Positions 42,597 to 50,879 of a stretch of 64,000 nucleotides of DNA are shown in pieces (position 1 is the first letter of the stretch; each line of letters opens with the position of its first letter). A model generated the notes under the pieces. The model had not been told where the DNA came from and made no database searches. It saw only the letters and a program-made list of their open reading frames with translations. The translations under genes and the position numbers were made by a program. This DNA comes from JADLBR01 sp020847615 (lineage in GTDB: Bacteria; Verrucomicrobiota; Verrucomicrobiia; JADLBR01), in contig JAPKHT010000007.1 of assembly GCA_026646655.1 (NCBI GenBank), positions 1-64,000 on the forward strand, written 5' to 3'.

Positions 42597-43707
42597 GCCA
42601 CGTGGCCCGGAGCCTGCCGAACTCGGCCAGGGCCATGGCCACCGTCTGATCCATGTTGTGATAGCGATAGGTGGCTAGCCGTCCGACGAACGAGGTGCCG
42701 GGCTCGCGGGCGGCCAGCGCGGCGTAGCGGGCGTGCAAGGCGCGGGCGTCGGGGGCGGGGATCGGGTAATAGGGTTCCTTGCCGGGGCCGTAGTCGTCGG
42801 GGTACTCGCGCACGATGGTGGTGACGGGGATCTTCTGGCCGGTGGCGTGCTTGATCTCGACGACGCGGGTGAAGGGTTCGTCGCCGGGGTAGTTGACCTG
42901 CACGGCGGGCTGGGAGAATTCGCGCGGGAGCGTCTCGAGCTCGAAATGGAGCGTCCGGTAGGGCAGTGGCCCGAAGCGGTGCCCGAAGTACTCGTCGAGG
43001 GGGCCGGTGTAGACGAGGTGTTTCCATTTTGCCGTATTGCGGATGTCTCGGAAATCGACGCCAAGCCGCAGGTCGATATTGGGGTGGTCGAGCATGCGCC
43101 GGAACATGGCCGCGTAACCGTCCTTGGGCAGGGCCTGGAACTTTTCGGAAAGGTAGCGGTCGTCGCGGTTGGTGCGGATCGGGATGCGGGCGCAGACGGA
43201 GGGGTCCAGGTCTTTAGGGTCGCGGCGCCACTGCTTGCGGGTGTAGTTCTTGAAGAACATCTCGTAGAGCCGCGGCCCGACCTTGGAGAGGATGACCTCC
43301 TCGGAGTTCTTGGGATTCTCGATGGGGGCGCGCCATTGCGCGAGGGTGGCCTCCATCTCCTCGGGGGTGCTTGGACGGCCGAGGAGTTGCTCGAACGTGT
43401 TGAGGTTGATCGGGAACTGCCAATGGCGGCCCCCGGCGTAGGACAGCACCCTGTACTCCACGGGATGCCAGTCGGTGAAGCGGGAGAGGTATTCGACGAT
43501 GCGGCTGGAGTTGGTGCGGAAGTAATGCGGGCCGTAGGGGTGGATCAATACCCCGGCGTCATCGCGTCGGTCGAAGGCGTTGCCGCCCACGTGGTCGCGG
43601 CGGTCGATGACGGTGCAGCGCCGGTCCAGTCGCGAGGCGAGGCGCTCGGCCAGCACCGCCCCGGCGAAACCGGCGCCGACGATGAGGATGTCGAACTCGG
43701 GGTTCAA
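42532..43707 (-). CDS. glf: UDP-galactopyranose mutase
   Basis: A 391-residue flavoenzyme converting UDP-galactopyranose to UDP-galactofuranose. The FAD-binding motif is DILIVGAGFAGAVLAERLAS. Family stretches include VIDRRDHVGGNAFD, GVLIHPYGPHYFRTNSSRIV, HWQFPINLNTFEQLLG, MFFKNYTRKQWRRDPKDLDP, and RLATYRYHNMDQTVAMAL. No ATG lies near the FAD motif; TTG 43707 (TTG AAC CCC) is my choice, and no ribosome site is visible. Galactofuranose is therefore likely in the polymer made by this locus. Confidence 0.93.
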   Translation of the reverse strand: MNPEFDILIVGAGFAGAVLAERLASRLDRRCTVIDRRDHVGGNAFDRRDDAGVLIHPYGPHYFRTNSSRIVEYLSRFTDWHPVEYRVLSYAGGRHWQFPINLNTFEQLLGRPSTPEEMEATLAQWRAPIENPKNSEEVILSKVGPRLYEMFFKNYTRKQWRRDPKDLDPSVCARIPIRTNRDDRYLSEKFQALPKDGYAAMFRRMLDHPNIDLRLGVDFRDIRNTAKWKHLVYTGPLDEYFGHRFGPLPYRTLHFELETLPREFSQPAVQVNYPGDEPFTRVVEIKHATGQKIPVTTIVREYPDDYGPGKEPYYPIPAPDARALHARYAALAAREPGTSFVGRLATYRYHNMDQTVAMALAEFGRLRATWLTPGLSSRPSPGHPEKREWPA

Positions 43708-43804
43708 GGTGTGGGGTTCGGGGTGCGGGGTCGGAAACGAAAGGATGCAAAAGAACGGGGCTTTGGTCAAAGGGGCATTGGAGCCTTGGGATGGCTTGAG
43801 GTGG

Positions 43805-44017
43805 GTGGCGGGGGGGGTACAGTACAGCGGTGAAAAAAAAGAGGCCGCCCTGTTGAGAAGGTTGCGCAGCGTGCGCGGTCTCAGCGAAGAGGAAAGAATC
43901 CTGTTCGCGAGAAGCCTCTCCGCCACGCCGGACGAGCGCTGGCGCGCCCACGAGAACTTTCTCCGCTCGGCCGGCTTGTTCACGCGCTCGCAGAGAAAAA
44001 AGTACGGTTTCAGATAG
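43805..44017 (+). CDS. Small helical protein of a two-gene nucleotidyltransferase-like cassette
   Basis: A 70-residue protein containing EAALLRRLRSVRGLSEEERI and ATPDERWRAHENFLRSAGLF, a helical pattern seen in small genes that precede nucleotidyltransferase-like genes. The start is uncertain: GTG 43805 is in frame, but a GTG at 43830 followed by eight As (GTGAAAAAAAAGAG) would give a more natural VKKK-EAALL start if one base were gained on the A8 run. This may be a sequencing or mutation event, or slippage. The stop at 44015-44017 is 5 bases before the next ATG. Confidence 0.55.
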   Translation: MAGGVQYSGEKKEAALLRRLRSVRGLSEEERILFARSLSATPDERWRAHENFLRSAGLFTRSQRKKYGFR

Positions 44018-44022
44018 CCGGG

Positions 44023-44409
44023 ATGTCCGCCGCCATCCTGCAAGGGGTTCCGGCGACCACGATCGACACCGTCATCTGGGTGGACCTGCCCTCGCGCCAA
44101 TATTTCTGGCTCCATGCGCTGGTTATGGCGATGGGCGGCAAACCCCTCGCCAAGACGGTTGTTGCGCTCTCGGATGACACGCTGGTCAACTTTCTCTTCA
44201 GTGTCACTGGGCTGGGCTCGTTCGAGCGAGAGTGGGGGCGGGCGCTGCGCCTGCGGTGGCTGGGGACGACGGTCGCCGTGATGCCGTTGCGATCGATCAT
44301 TGTCAGCAAGCGAGCCATCCGGAGGGAGAAAGACATCGCGCACCTCCCCCTGCTGGAGAGGACCGCCCGGCTCGCGAGGCTTCGGCGTCGCCTGGGCGAT
44401 GGGGCCTAG
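44023..44409 (+). CDS. Nucleotidyltransferase-fold-like protein, 3' end abutting a CTAG element
   Basis: A 128-residue protein with AAILQGVPATTIDTVIWVDL, MGGKPLAKTVVALSDDTLVN, ERAL-like LRWLGTTVAVMPLRSIIVSK and KDIAHLPLLERTARL. These look like the minimal nucleotidyltransferase-like proteins in toxin-antitoxin or abortive-infection type pairs. The typical DxD motif is altered to DTVIWVD. The open frame continues upstream as KKVRFQIAG, so the true start may be earlier, overlapping the small gene. The stop TAG is the first CTAG of the element at 44406, so the C-terminus could be native or newly set. Confidence 0.6.
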   Translation: MSAAILQGVPATTIDTVIWVDLPSRQYFWLHALVMAMGGKPLAKTVVALSDDTLVNFLFSVTGLGSFEREWGRALRLRWLGTTVAVMPLRSIIVSKRAIRREKDIAHLPLLERTARLARLRRRLGDGA

Positions 44410-44570
44410 CAGCCTGTCGGACTTAGCCAAGTCCGACAAGGCTGCTAGAAAGCAAAACCGCCTGATTTCTAGATAGTTACAATGGATTGGGTCTGGGTGT
44501 AGCACCGCTCGTGAGCCAATGTCTGGCACCGGGATGCTCTTCCGTCGGAGAAAGTCCGACAGATTCCTAG
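44406..44570 (-). mobile_element. CTAG-bounded palindromic element, copy E1 (165 bp)
   Basis: It begins with CTAG and a 42-base palindrome (44406-44447, CTAGCAGCCTGTCGGACTTA with its complement), followed by AAAGCAAAACCGCC and ATAGTTACAATGG. These match, in reverse orientation, the right end of the element at 59931-60141 (CTAG hairpin, AAAGTAAAACCGCC, ATAGTTATAACGG). The other end is a 9-bp hairpin, TCTGTCGGA / TCCGACGGA, with CTAG at 44567-44570. The internal inverted repeat is lost on that side, so this copy looks decayed. No reading frame. Confidence 0.78.
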
Positions 44571-44621
44571 GGATCGGCGCGCGGCGTTGCGCGACGGGCG
44601 GCGGCATCGTATTGTGAATCG

Positions 44622-44867
44622 ATGCCCCTGTATCAGTACGAGCTAGCGGAGGGCGACTGCAAGATCTGCGGGGGGCATTTTGAATTGATGCGCCCGGCGG
44701 ATCGCCCGGAACTGACGCATTGCCCGATCTGCAGGAAGGCGGTGAGGCGGGTGCTGGGCGGGTTCAACACCCCGAAGGTCGCCAAGCCGCTCTCGGTGTC
44801 CGACGCCAAGGGGGCGGGATTCACCGTCCTCAAGCGCGTGGACAAGGGCGTGTACGAGAGGCAGTAG
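44622..44867 (+). CDS. FmdB-family zinc-ribbon protein
   Basis: An 81-residue cytosolic protein. It starts MPLYQYELAEGDCKICGGHF and carries the zinc knuckle cysteines Cys13, Cys16, Cys34 and Cys37 (CKIC and CPIC), as in the FmdB/putative regulatory protein family. The C-terminal part ends GFTVLKRVDKGVYERQ. The family is said to be regulatory, but its role is unproven. A 7-bp inverted repeat, GGCATCG/CGATGCC, overlaps the start codon region (44603-44627) and could affect initiation. It is a single gene, with its own upstream region next to E1. Confidence 0.85.
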   Translation: MPLYQYELAEGDCKICGGHFELMRPADRPELTHCPICRKAVRRVLGGFNTPKVAKPLSVSDAKGAGFTVLKRVDKGVYERQ

Positions 44868-45017
44868 CGGAACTCCCTGCCCCGGGGCGGTGGTCTGGCG
44901 CTTCGCATCGGCGCGGCACTCCTCGTAGCGACCCTCGAGGCCGCGCGCGCAGCGGAAGACATCCAGCGTGTCCCGCGAGCATCGACACGCCATCCGTTTT
45001 TGACTATCGTGGCGCGC

Positions 45018-45953
45018 ATGGTCGGTTCGGTGACGCGCAGGGGATTTATCGGGCTTGGGCTGGGTTCGGCGGCCGGGGCGTTCGGTGGCTGTGGGTCGGG
45101 GGGGCCGATGGTCATCGACACGCACACGCACTTCTACGACCCGGCGCGCCCCGGCGGGGTCCCGTGGCCCCCCAAGGACAACGCGGTGCTGTACCGGACG
45201 ATCCTCCCGCCCGACTACCCGCTGCGCCGTGGTCCCCATCGCGCCGCGGGCACGGTGGTCGTCGAGGCCAGCCCCCTGGTCGAAGACAACCAGTGGATCC
45301 TCGATCTCGCGGCCCGGCACAAGTTTATCCGGGGCTTCGTCGGCAACCTCCCCATCGGCACCCCGGCCTTTGCCGGGCTGCTGGACCGTTTCGCAAAGAA
45401 CCCGCTGTTCCGGGGCATCCGGATACGCGGCATGAAACTCGATGGCGCGCTCGAGGATGACGCGCTCCTCGGTGACCTGAAATGTCTGGCGGACCACGAT
45501 CTCTCACTCGATCTCGTGGGGCAGGACGCGGTGCCGTTCGCCGAGGGCATCGCGGACCGTTTCCGGATGCTGCGCATCGTGCTGGATCACCTCCCGGGCC
45601 TGAGGCTGGATGGGGGGCCTGTCGACAAGGGCTGGGCCGACGCCATGGCATCGATCGCCTCCCGCAGGAACATCTTCATCAAGGTCTCGGGCCTCGTGGA
45701 GGCGACCGGAAAGCGCGATGGCACCGCGCCCGGCGATCCCGGGTTCTATCGCCCCGCGTTGGACCTGATCTGGCACGTGTTTGGTCCCGACCGCCTGCTC
45801 TATGGATCCAATTGGCCGGTCTCCGAGATGTACGCCCCCCTGGCAACGGTCCACCGGATCGCGCTCGAGTACTTTACGGCGCGCGGCCAGGATGCCGTCG
45901 AGAAGGTTTTCTCCGGCACGGCCAAGAAGGTCTATCGCTGGGTGGCGCGCTGA
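45018..45953 (+). CDS. Amidohydrolase (2-pyrone-4,6-dicarboxylate lactonase-like), exported
   Basis: A 311-residue TIM-barrel metal-dependent hydrolase. The start has VTRRGFIGLGLGSAAGAFGG followed by CGSGG, a twin-arginine signal with a possible lipobox cysteine. The first metal motif is VIDTHTHFYD, and the C-terminal Asp motif is in LLYGSNWPVSEMY. The middle has RIVLDHLPG and FIKVSGLVEATG. The substrate is unknown. I set the start at ATG 45018, six codons inside an earlier ATG, to give the normal Tat signal length; this choice is uncertain. Confidence 0.8.
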   Translation: MVGSVTRRGFIGLGLGSAAGAFGGCGSGGPMVIDTHTHFYDPARPGGVPWPPKDNAVLYRTILPPDYPLRRGPHRAAGTVVVEASPLVEDNQWILDLAARHKFIRGFVGNLPIGTPAFAGLLDRFAKNPLFRGIRIRGMKLDGALEDDALLGDLKCLADHDLSLDLVGQDAVPFAEGIADRFRMLRIVLDHLPGLRLDGGPVDKGWADAMASIASRRNIFIKVSGLVEATGKRDGTAPGDPGFYRPALDLIWHVFGPDRLLYGSNWPVSEMYAPLATVHRIALEYFTARGQDAVEKVFSGTAKKVYRWVAR

Positions 45954-46038
45954 GCGCGCGCGGAGGGCCGGGGTCTTTGGATTTGTGTCGACCTTGACCG
46001 GGCCGGACCGGGGCGACAGGCTGGGGGCAAGCGGCTCG

Positions 46039-46941
46039 ATGGACGCGACCCAAGAGATCTGGCTGAACGGGGATTTTGTGCCGTGGGGCGAGGCGAGGGT
46101 GCACGTGCTGGCGCACACGCTGCACTATGGGGCGGGGGCGTTCGAAGGGGTGCGGGCGTATCGGGCGGAGGGGGGCACGGCGATCTTCCGGCTCGACGCG
46201 CACCTGGACCGGCTTTTCTACTCGGCGGCCTCGATCCAGATGCCCATGCGTTTTGACAGGGCGGCCTTGCGCGCGGCGGCGATCGAGCTGGTGCGGCGCA
46301 ATCGTCTGGAGGAGGGTTACCTCAGGCCGATCGCGCTTTTTGGGTATGGTGTGATGTGCGTCAGTCCGGAGCGCGCGCCGGTGGACGTGGCCATTGCGTG
46401 CTGGCCGTGGGGCGCGTACCTGCCGCACGAGATGGTGGATCTCAAGATCAGCCGGTATCCGCGGATTCCCCCGAACGCGACCGTGGCCGACGCGAAGCTC
46501 ACGGGCAATTACCTCAACGGCATCCTGGCGGTGAACGAGATCCGCGGAACGAGGTATCACGAGGTGCTGCTGTTGGATGCGTGCGGCAACGTCGCCGAGG
46601 GTTCCGGGGAGAACGTCTTTTTCGTGAAGGGCGGGGCGCTGCACACGCCGAGGCTGGGTGCGATCCTTCCCGGAATAACGCGCGCCACGGTGATGGAGAT
46701 CGCGAGGGACGAGGGCATCGAGGTCGTCGAGCGGGACATTCGGCCCGGCGAGGCGCTCGCCGCCGACGAGGCATTCTTCACGGGCACCGCGGCCGAGGTG
46801 ACGCCCATACGGTCCATCGATGACCGGGTGATCGGCGGGGGCGAGGTGGGGCCGATCACGCGGCGGCTGCGCGGCATCTACCTCGACGCGGTGCGGGGCC
46901 GGGAGGCGAGGTATCGGAGATTTCTGACCGCGGTGGGCTGA
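46039..46941 (+). CDS. ilvE: Branched-chain-amino-acid aminotransferase
   Basis: A 300-residue PLP enzyme of fold type IV that transfers the amino group in the last step of valine, leucine and isoleucine synthesis. Motifs: LHYGAGAFEGVRAYRAEGGT, DAKLTGNYLNGILAVNEIRG with PLP lysine Lys153, EGSGENVFFVKGG, LPGITRATVMEIARDEGIEV, and FFTGTAAEVTPIRSIDDRVI. The length and the Tyr/Gly-rich start match IlvE rather than a D-amino-acid transaminase. ATG 46039 is preceded by no strong ribosome site; the open frame extends upstream as noise. Confidence 0.93.
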   Translation: MDATQEIWLNGDFVPWGEARVHVLAHTLHYGAGAFEGVRAYRAEGGTAIFRLDAHLDRLFYSAASIQMPMRFDRAALRAAAIELVRRNRLEEGYLRPIALFGYGVMCVSPERAPVDVAIACWPWGAYLPHEMVDLKISRYPRIPPNATVADAKLTGNYLNGILAVNEIRGTRYHEVLLLDACGNVAEGSGENVFFVKGGALHTPRLGAILPGITRATVMEIARDEGIEVVERDIRPGEALAADEAFFTGTAAEVTPIRSIDDRVIGGGEVGPITRRLRGIYLDAVRGREARYRRFLTAVG

Positions 46942-46950
46942 GGGGCAAAG

Positions 46951-48927
46951 ATGTTTCGGTGCGCTCTGGTCTTTCTGTTGTGCGCGAGGGTCGCGTCCGG
47001 GGTCGCGGGCGATGTGCCGAAGGAGGTGCGGGCGGCGACGCTCGGGTTTGACGCGGAGGACGCCACGCGGGCGCTGCAGGCGGCCATCGATTCTGGCGCG
47101 GCGCGGGTGGTCGTGGAGAACACGGGCAAGCCCTGGGTCATCGGCGAGACCATACGCCTGGGCGGCGATCAGGAGATCGTGTTTGGCGAAGGCGTGGAGG
47201 TCGTGGCCAGGGCGGGGGCGTTCAGGGGTAAGTCCGAGGTGCTATTCGGGGCGGACGGCAAGCGGAACATCGTGCTCTCTGGGCGAGGTGCGGTGCTGCG
47301 GATGCGCAAGGTCGATTATCAGGGGGAGGCGTACGAGAAATCGGAGTGGAGGCACGCGCTGGCGTTGCGCGCCTGCACGAACGTGACGGTGACGGGCCTG
47401 ACGTTGGCCGAGAGCGGCGGGGACGGGATCTATCTGGGTGCGGGGAAGGGCGGGGAGCCTTGTCTGGGGGTCACGATCAGGGGCGTGGTGTGCCTCGACA
47501 ACCACCGGCAGGGCATCAGCGTCATCAGCGCCGAAGACCTGCTGATCGAGGGCTGCGCGCTGAAGGGAACGCGCGGGACGCCGCCCCAGGCGGGTATCGA
47601 TTTTGAGCCGAACCGGCCGAACGAGCGGCTGGTGAATATCGTGATGCGGCGATGCGTGACCGAGGGCAATGCCGGGGGCGGGTACCTCTTCGCGCTGCAG
47701 CAATTGCGGGGCGCGTCGGAACCGATCTCGATCCGGCTGGAGGGCTGCGCGGCCCGCGGGGACGAGCGCGGGGCGGTGCGGTTCCACGTCGTCAACGCGG
47801 AGGGCGCCGATGCCCTGAAAGGAAAATGCGATTTCGTGGATTGCAGTTTTGGGGCCGCGGGGCCGCCGCTCGTCTCGATCTCGGGCAACGCGCCCGACGG
47901 GTTGGCGATCCGATTTGAGCGCTGCGCTCTGGACGCGATGGCGCTGAAGGATGCGGCGCGCCTGCCGGTTGAATTCGGCGTGCGCGCGAGCGACGTGGGG
48001 CCGATCGGGGGCGTGACTTTCGTCGACTGCCTGATCGAGGACCCGATCGAGCGCGCGCCGCTCGGGTATGCGGGAGGGCGATTCGGGTGGGGCATCGATG
48101 CCGTCGCCGGAAACCTGAGCGTGAAACGCGGTGCCGCGCGCACGGATCATGTTTTGGACGCGGCGACGTTGGCCAAATGGATCCCCGCGGCGCGATTCCG
48201 TCGATTCGCTCGGACTGCCCATGTCCCGGGAGACATGAGGCCCCTCGTTTCGGGCGAATTTCGCGCGGGGCAGGGGACGCCGGCGCGCGTCCGGGGCAAG
48301 GTGTCGTATCTGCTGTGGGCCGAGAAGGGCGATGAGGTGGTGATCGCGGGGAAGGTGTTGCCCGTGGGCCGCGGCGAGGCGGGGGCCCTGGAGCTGGCCC
48401 TGACGGCCCCCTCGGGCAAGGCGATGAAGGGGATCGAGATCCCGTTCGCGGGTTCCCCGGAATCGCGTTTCGTGGCGCCGGAGACAGGCGCGTACAGGCT
48501 GGCGTGCGCGAGGATGCACGCCGGGTCGACGCTGGAACTCGATTCGCAGACCCATCGCCTCTGTCTCATCGCGGCGGGTGAACCCATCGGCCTATTCCGT
48601 TCCCTGGCGCCGCTCTATTTCACGGTGCCGGCTGGGACCCCCGCATATGGGCTCCGTGTCGCGGGGGCGGGAGGCGCCGAGAAGGTGGGGGTCGAGGTGG
48701 TCGATCCGACCGGACGGGTCGTCGCATCGCGGGATGCCCTTGCGGATACGGAGCAGTTCGTGTTCGAGGGCGATGGCGGGGTCCGGGCGGGCACGTGGGA
48801 AGTGCGCTTCAAGAAACCCGCCGATGGCGTGCTCGAGGATTTCTCCATCGTGGTGGAGGGCATTCCCTCGGTTTTCGCGTGGCGCAGGGAGGCGCTCGTG
48901 GGGCCGGGCGCGGGCGCCGACAGGTGA
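46951..48927 (+). CDS. Secreted right-handed beta-helix protein
   Basis: A 658-residue protein with a signal peptide (about residues 1-20) and an N-terminal parallel beta-helix of the pectate-lyase type. FDAEDATRALQAAIDSGAAR opens the helix, then come GGDQEIVFGEGVEVVARAGA, NVTVTGLTLAESGGDGIYLG, GVTIRGVVCLDNHRQGISVI and repeated short strands with Asn/Gly turns. No clear catalytic Lys/Asp set is visible. From about residue 430 onward a separate beta-sandwich follows. It is probably a glycan-binding or -cleaving surface protein. It begins 9 bases after ilvE. Confidence 0.78.
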   Translation: MFRCALVFLLCARVASGVAGDVPKEVRAATLGFDAEDATRALQAAIDSGAARVVVENTGKPWVIGETIRLGGDQEIVFGEGVEVVARAGAFRGKSEVLFGADGKRNIVLSGRGAVLRMRKVDYQGEAYEKSEWRHALALRACTNVTVTGLTLAESGGDGIYLGAGKGGEPCLGVTIRGVVCLDNHRQGISVISAEDLLIEGCALKGTRGTPPQAGIDFEPNRPNERLVNIVMRRCVTEGNAGGGYLFALQQLRGASEPISIRLEGCAARGDERGAVRFHVVNAEGADALKGKCDFVDCSFGAAGPPLVSISGNAPDGLAIRFERCALDAMALKDAARLPVEFGVRASDVGPIGGVTFVDCLIEDPIERAPLGYAGGRFGWGIDAVAGNLSVKRGAARTDHVLDAATLAKWIPAARFRRFARTAHVPGDMRPLVSGEFRAGQGTPARVRGKVSYLLWAEKGDEVVIAGKVLPVGRGEAGALELALTAPSGKAMKGIEIPFAGSPESRFVAPETGAYRLACARMHAGSTLELDSQTHRLCLIAAGEPIGLFRSLAPLYFTVPAGTPAYGLRVAGAGGAEKVGVEVVDPTGRVVASRDALADTEQFVFEGDGGVRAGTWEVRFKKPADGVLEDFSIVVEGIPSVFAWRREALVGPGAGADR

Positions 48928-48961
48928 GTCGGGCGCCCTCCGGCAGCCTCCGGACCATCGG

Positions 48962-49051
48962 CGCCGAAAATGTGGCCGATCGCCTCGGGCGATTGGCGGC
49001 CAAACGCTTACGCGTTCGGCTACGGGAGGCGCTGCGGCTATTTTCGAGTCA
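48962..49051 (+). repeat. Double-hairpin dispersed repeat, copy 5
   Basis: Full copy: GAAAATGTGGCCGATCGCCT then CGGGCGATTGGCGG (hairpin one), CCAAACGCTTACGCGTTCGG (hairpin two), CTACGGGAGGCGCTGCGGCT and ATTTTCGAGTCA. It begins 34 bases after the beta-helix gene stop. Confidence 0.95.
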
Positions 49052-49085
49052 GACATCATGCCACGCGAGCGGGACACCACCGGGG

Positions 49086-49173
49086 TAGAAAATGTGGCCG
49101 ATCGCCTCGGGCGATTGGCGGCCAAACGCTTACGCGTTCGGCTACGGGAAACGCTGCGGCTATTTTCAAGTCA
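49086..49173 (+). repeat. Double-hairpin dispersed repeat, copy 6 (tandem with copy 5)
   Basis: Nearly identical to copy 5, including GAAAATGTGGCCGATCGCCT and CGGGCGATTGGCGGCCAAAC, ending ATTTTCAAGTCA. The two copies are direct repeats 124 bases apart, separated by 34 unrelated bases. Confidence 0.95.
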
Positions 49174-49214
49174 GCAGCGCCACCGACGCGGGAACGCGAC
49201 GCATCATTCATGTG

Positions 49215-49315
49215 GAAACTTCTGGTGGGTGGCTGAGTGCCTGAAGGCACCGCTACGAACATACCCGTGGTCGTGTGCTCGTAGTGCCGCCTTCAGGCGG
49301 CATCCGCACAACCTG
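49215..49315 (+). repeat. Repeat P, copy 2, uninterrupted
   Basis: AACTTCTGGTGGGTGGCTGA then GTGCCTGAAGGCACCGCTAC GAACATACCCG (left part) runs within 25 bases into CTCGTAGTGCCGCCTTCAGG and CGGCATCCGCA (right part). At 21444-21745 the same halves are separated by a 207-bp CTAG element. Both halves form short hairpins (GTGCC/GGCAC and GCCGCC/GGCGGC). The gap 48928-49381 contains only repeats and no gene. Confidence 0.75.
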
Positions 49316-49381
49316 CGGATGACGTGCCTTTTGTGACACGCATCGAAGTATCCCCAACTTTGAAGTTTCAAGTCAGGCGAT

Positions 49382-50824
49382 CTATTTCTTTGCGCGCTTC
49401 TTTTTCCCTTTGGGCTTGGGTGCGTCGGCTGGCGGGGTGCCCTTGGCCCATTCCCAGTCGACGGCGTAGTCATCGTCGGCGCCGCAATCTTTGGTGTCGG
49501 CGATCCAATCCTCGGTGGCCTTACGCAGGCGTTTGAGGGCGGCCTGGTATTCGGGGTCATCGGAAGTGGCGAGGTTGGTGGTCTCGTGGGGGTCGGCGAC
49601 GGTATCGTAGAGTGCCTCGGCGGGCATGGTGGGGGCCACGAGGAGTTTCTGCGCGGGATGGGTGAGTTTGCCCTGGGCGTCGAGTTCCTTGAGCAGGTTC
49701 CATGTGGGGTATTGTTTGATCTTGTAATCGTTGCGCAGGAGGAAGGGGCGGTCGGGGGTGAAGTTGCGGATGTAGCGGTAGCGGGCATCGCGGGCGGTGC
49801 GGAGGCGGAAGAGCGTCTCGTCGCAGCGGTCGCGCGCGCCGAACACGATGTCGCGGGGGGGCTCCGCCTTCGGGCCGAGGAAGACGCGGCCCTGCATGTT
49901 GGAGGGCCTGTCGATCCCGGCGATGGCGAGCGATGTGGCGGTCAGGTCGATCGAGAGCAGCAGGCGGTCGCTGACGGTGCCGGGCTTGAAGTCGGGGGGA
50001 GGGTTGGCCTTGGCGGGCCAGCGGATGATGAGTGGGACCATGAGGCCGGTGTCGTAGCAGAACTGTTTGCCGCGGACGTGGGCCTGGCCGTTGTCGCCGA
50101 AAAACGCGATGATCGTGTTGTCGGCGAGTCCCTCCTTCTCCAGGCGCCCGAGGATGAGGCCGATCTTCCGGTCCAGCTCGGAGGCGGCGTCGAGGTACTG
50201 GGCCCAATCCTCGCGAACGGTGGGGTGATCGGGATAATAGGGCGGGATCTCGACCTTGGCGGGGTCCGCGATCTTCGGGGCGTGGAAGGCGCGGTGCGTC
50301 TCTTGGAAGTTGATCTGGGCGTAGAACGGCTGGTGGCCTTTCAGTTCGGCCCAGTCGTCGCCATCGAACGGTTGTCCGTCGACCTTGAAGTTCCAGTCGG
50401 TCTTGCCGGTGCCTTTGAACCCAAAATCTTCGGGGAGTGTCTTGAGGTTGGCGGTGAAGTAGCCCGCGTCGCGGAGGCGATCGGTGATGATGCGGACACC
50501 GGCCGGGAGACGGTAGTCGTCGTCCCGGTGTGAGCGGTGGTGGTGGGCATCGATGCTGGTCTGGTACATGCCGGTGATGAAGGCGCTGCGGCTGGTGGAA
50601 CAGACGGGGGCGGTCGTGAAAAATCGGGTGTAGCGGACGCCCTCGGAGGCGAGGCGGTCGAGGTTCGGCGAGCGGACCTCCCTGGTGCCGTAGCACGCAA
50701 GGTGCTGGCCGAAGTCTTCCGCGATGAGCCAGAGGATGTTTGGCCTGGCGGTGTCGGCGGCGGGCGCAGGTGGGGCGGCGAGGGCGGCGGTCACGATGGC
50801 GATGGGGAGGAAGAATTTCTCCAT
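49382..50824 (-). CDS. Secreted sulfatase, formylglycine type
   Basis: A 480-residue protein with a signal peptide (about residues 1-23, ending APAAD). The sulfatase signature is APVCSTSRSAFITGMY, with Cys75 in C-x-x-x-R as the site converted to formylglycine. Metal ligands appear in RPNILWLIAEDFG (N-terminal Asp) and IIAFFGDNGQAHVRG (Asp-Asn). The C-terminus ends in a Lys-rich tail (KPKGKKKRAKK). Such sulfatases are numerous in PVC bacteria and remove sulfate from polysaccharides. No sulfatase-maturing enzyme is in this window. Confidence 0.93.
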   Translation of the reverse strand: MEKFFLPIAIVTAALAAPPAPAADTARPNILWLIAEDFGQHLACYGTREVRSPNLDRLASEGVRYTRFFTTAPVCSTSRSAFITGMYQTSIDAHHHRSHRDDDYRLPAGVRIITDRLRDAGYFTANLKTLPEDFGFKGTGKTDWNFKVDGQPFDGDDWAELKGHQPFYAQINFQETHRAFHAPKIADPAKVEIPPYYPDHPTVREDWAQYLDAASELDRKIGLILGRLEKEGLADNTIIAFFGDNGQAHVRGKQFCYDTGLMVPLIIRWPAKANPPPDFKPGTVSDRLLLSIDLTATSLAIAGIDRPSNMQGRVFLGPKAEPPRDIVFGARDRCDETLFRLRTARDARYRYIRNFTPDRPFLLRNDYKIKQYPTWNLLKELDAQGKLTHPAQKLLVAPTMPAEALYDTVADPHETTNLATSDDPEYQAALKRLRKATEDWIADTKDCGADDDYAVDWEWAKGTPPADAPKPKGKKKRAKK

Positions 50825-50879
50825 GGCGCATGATGGGGCGATGAGTTGCCCGGCGTCAATGCGGGGCACCGCCGGCTTG

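Noticed and set aside
42532..44607. Extension of the mutase frame to 691 residues
   Set aside because: The extra N-terminal 300 residues run antisense through the two-gene cassette and a mobile element; the FAD motif defines the true start.
48962..49173. Short open frames through the double-hairpin repeats (for example reading ENVADRLGRLAAKRLRVRLRE)
   Set aside because: The same peptide appears at every repeat copy, only because the repeat is free of stops in that frame; there is no start signal or family.
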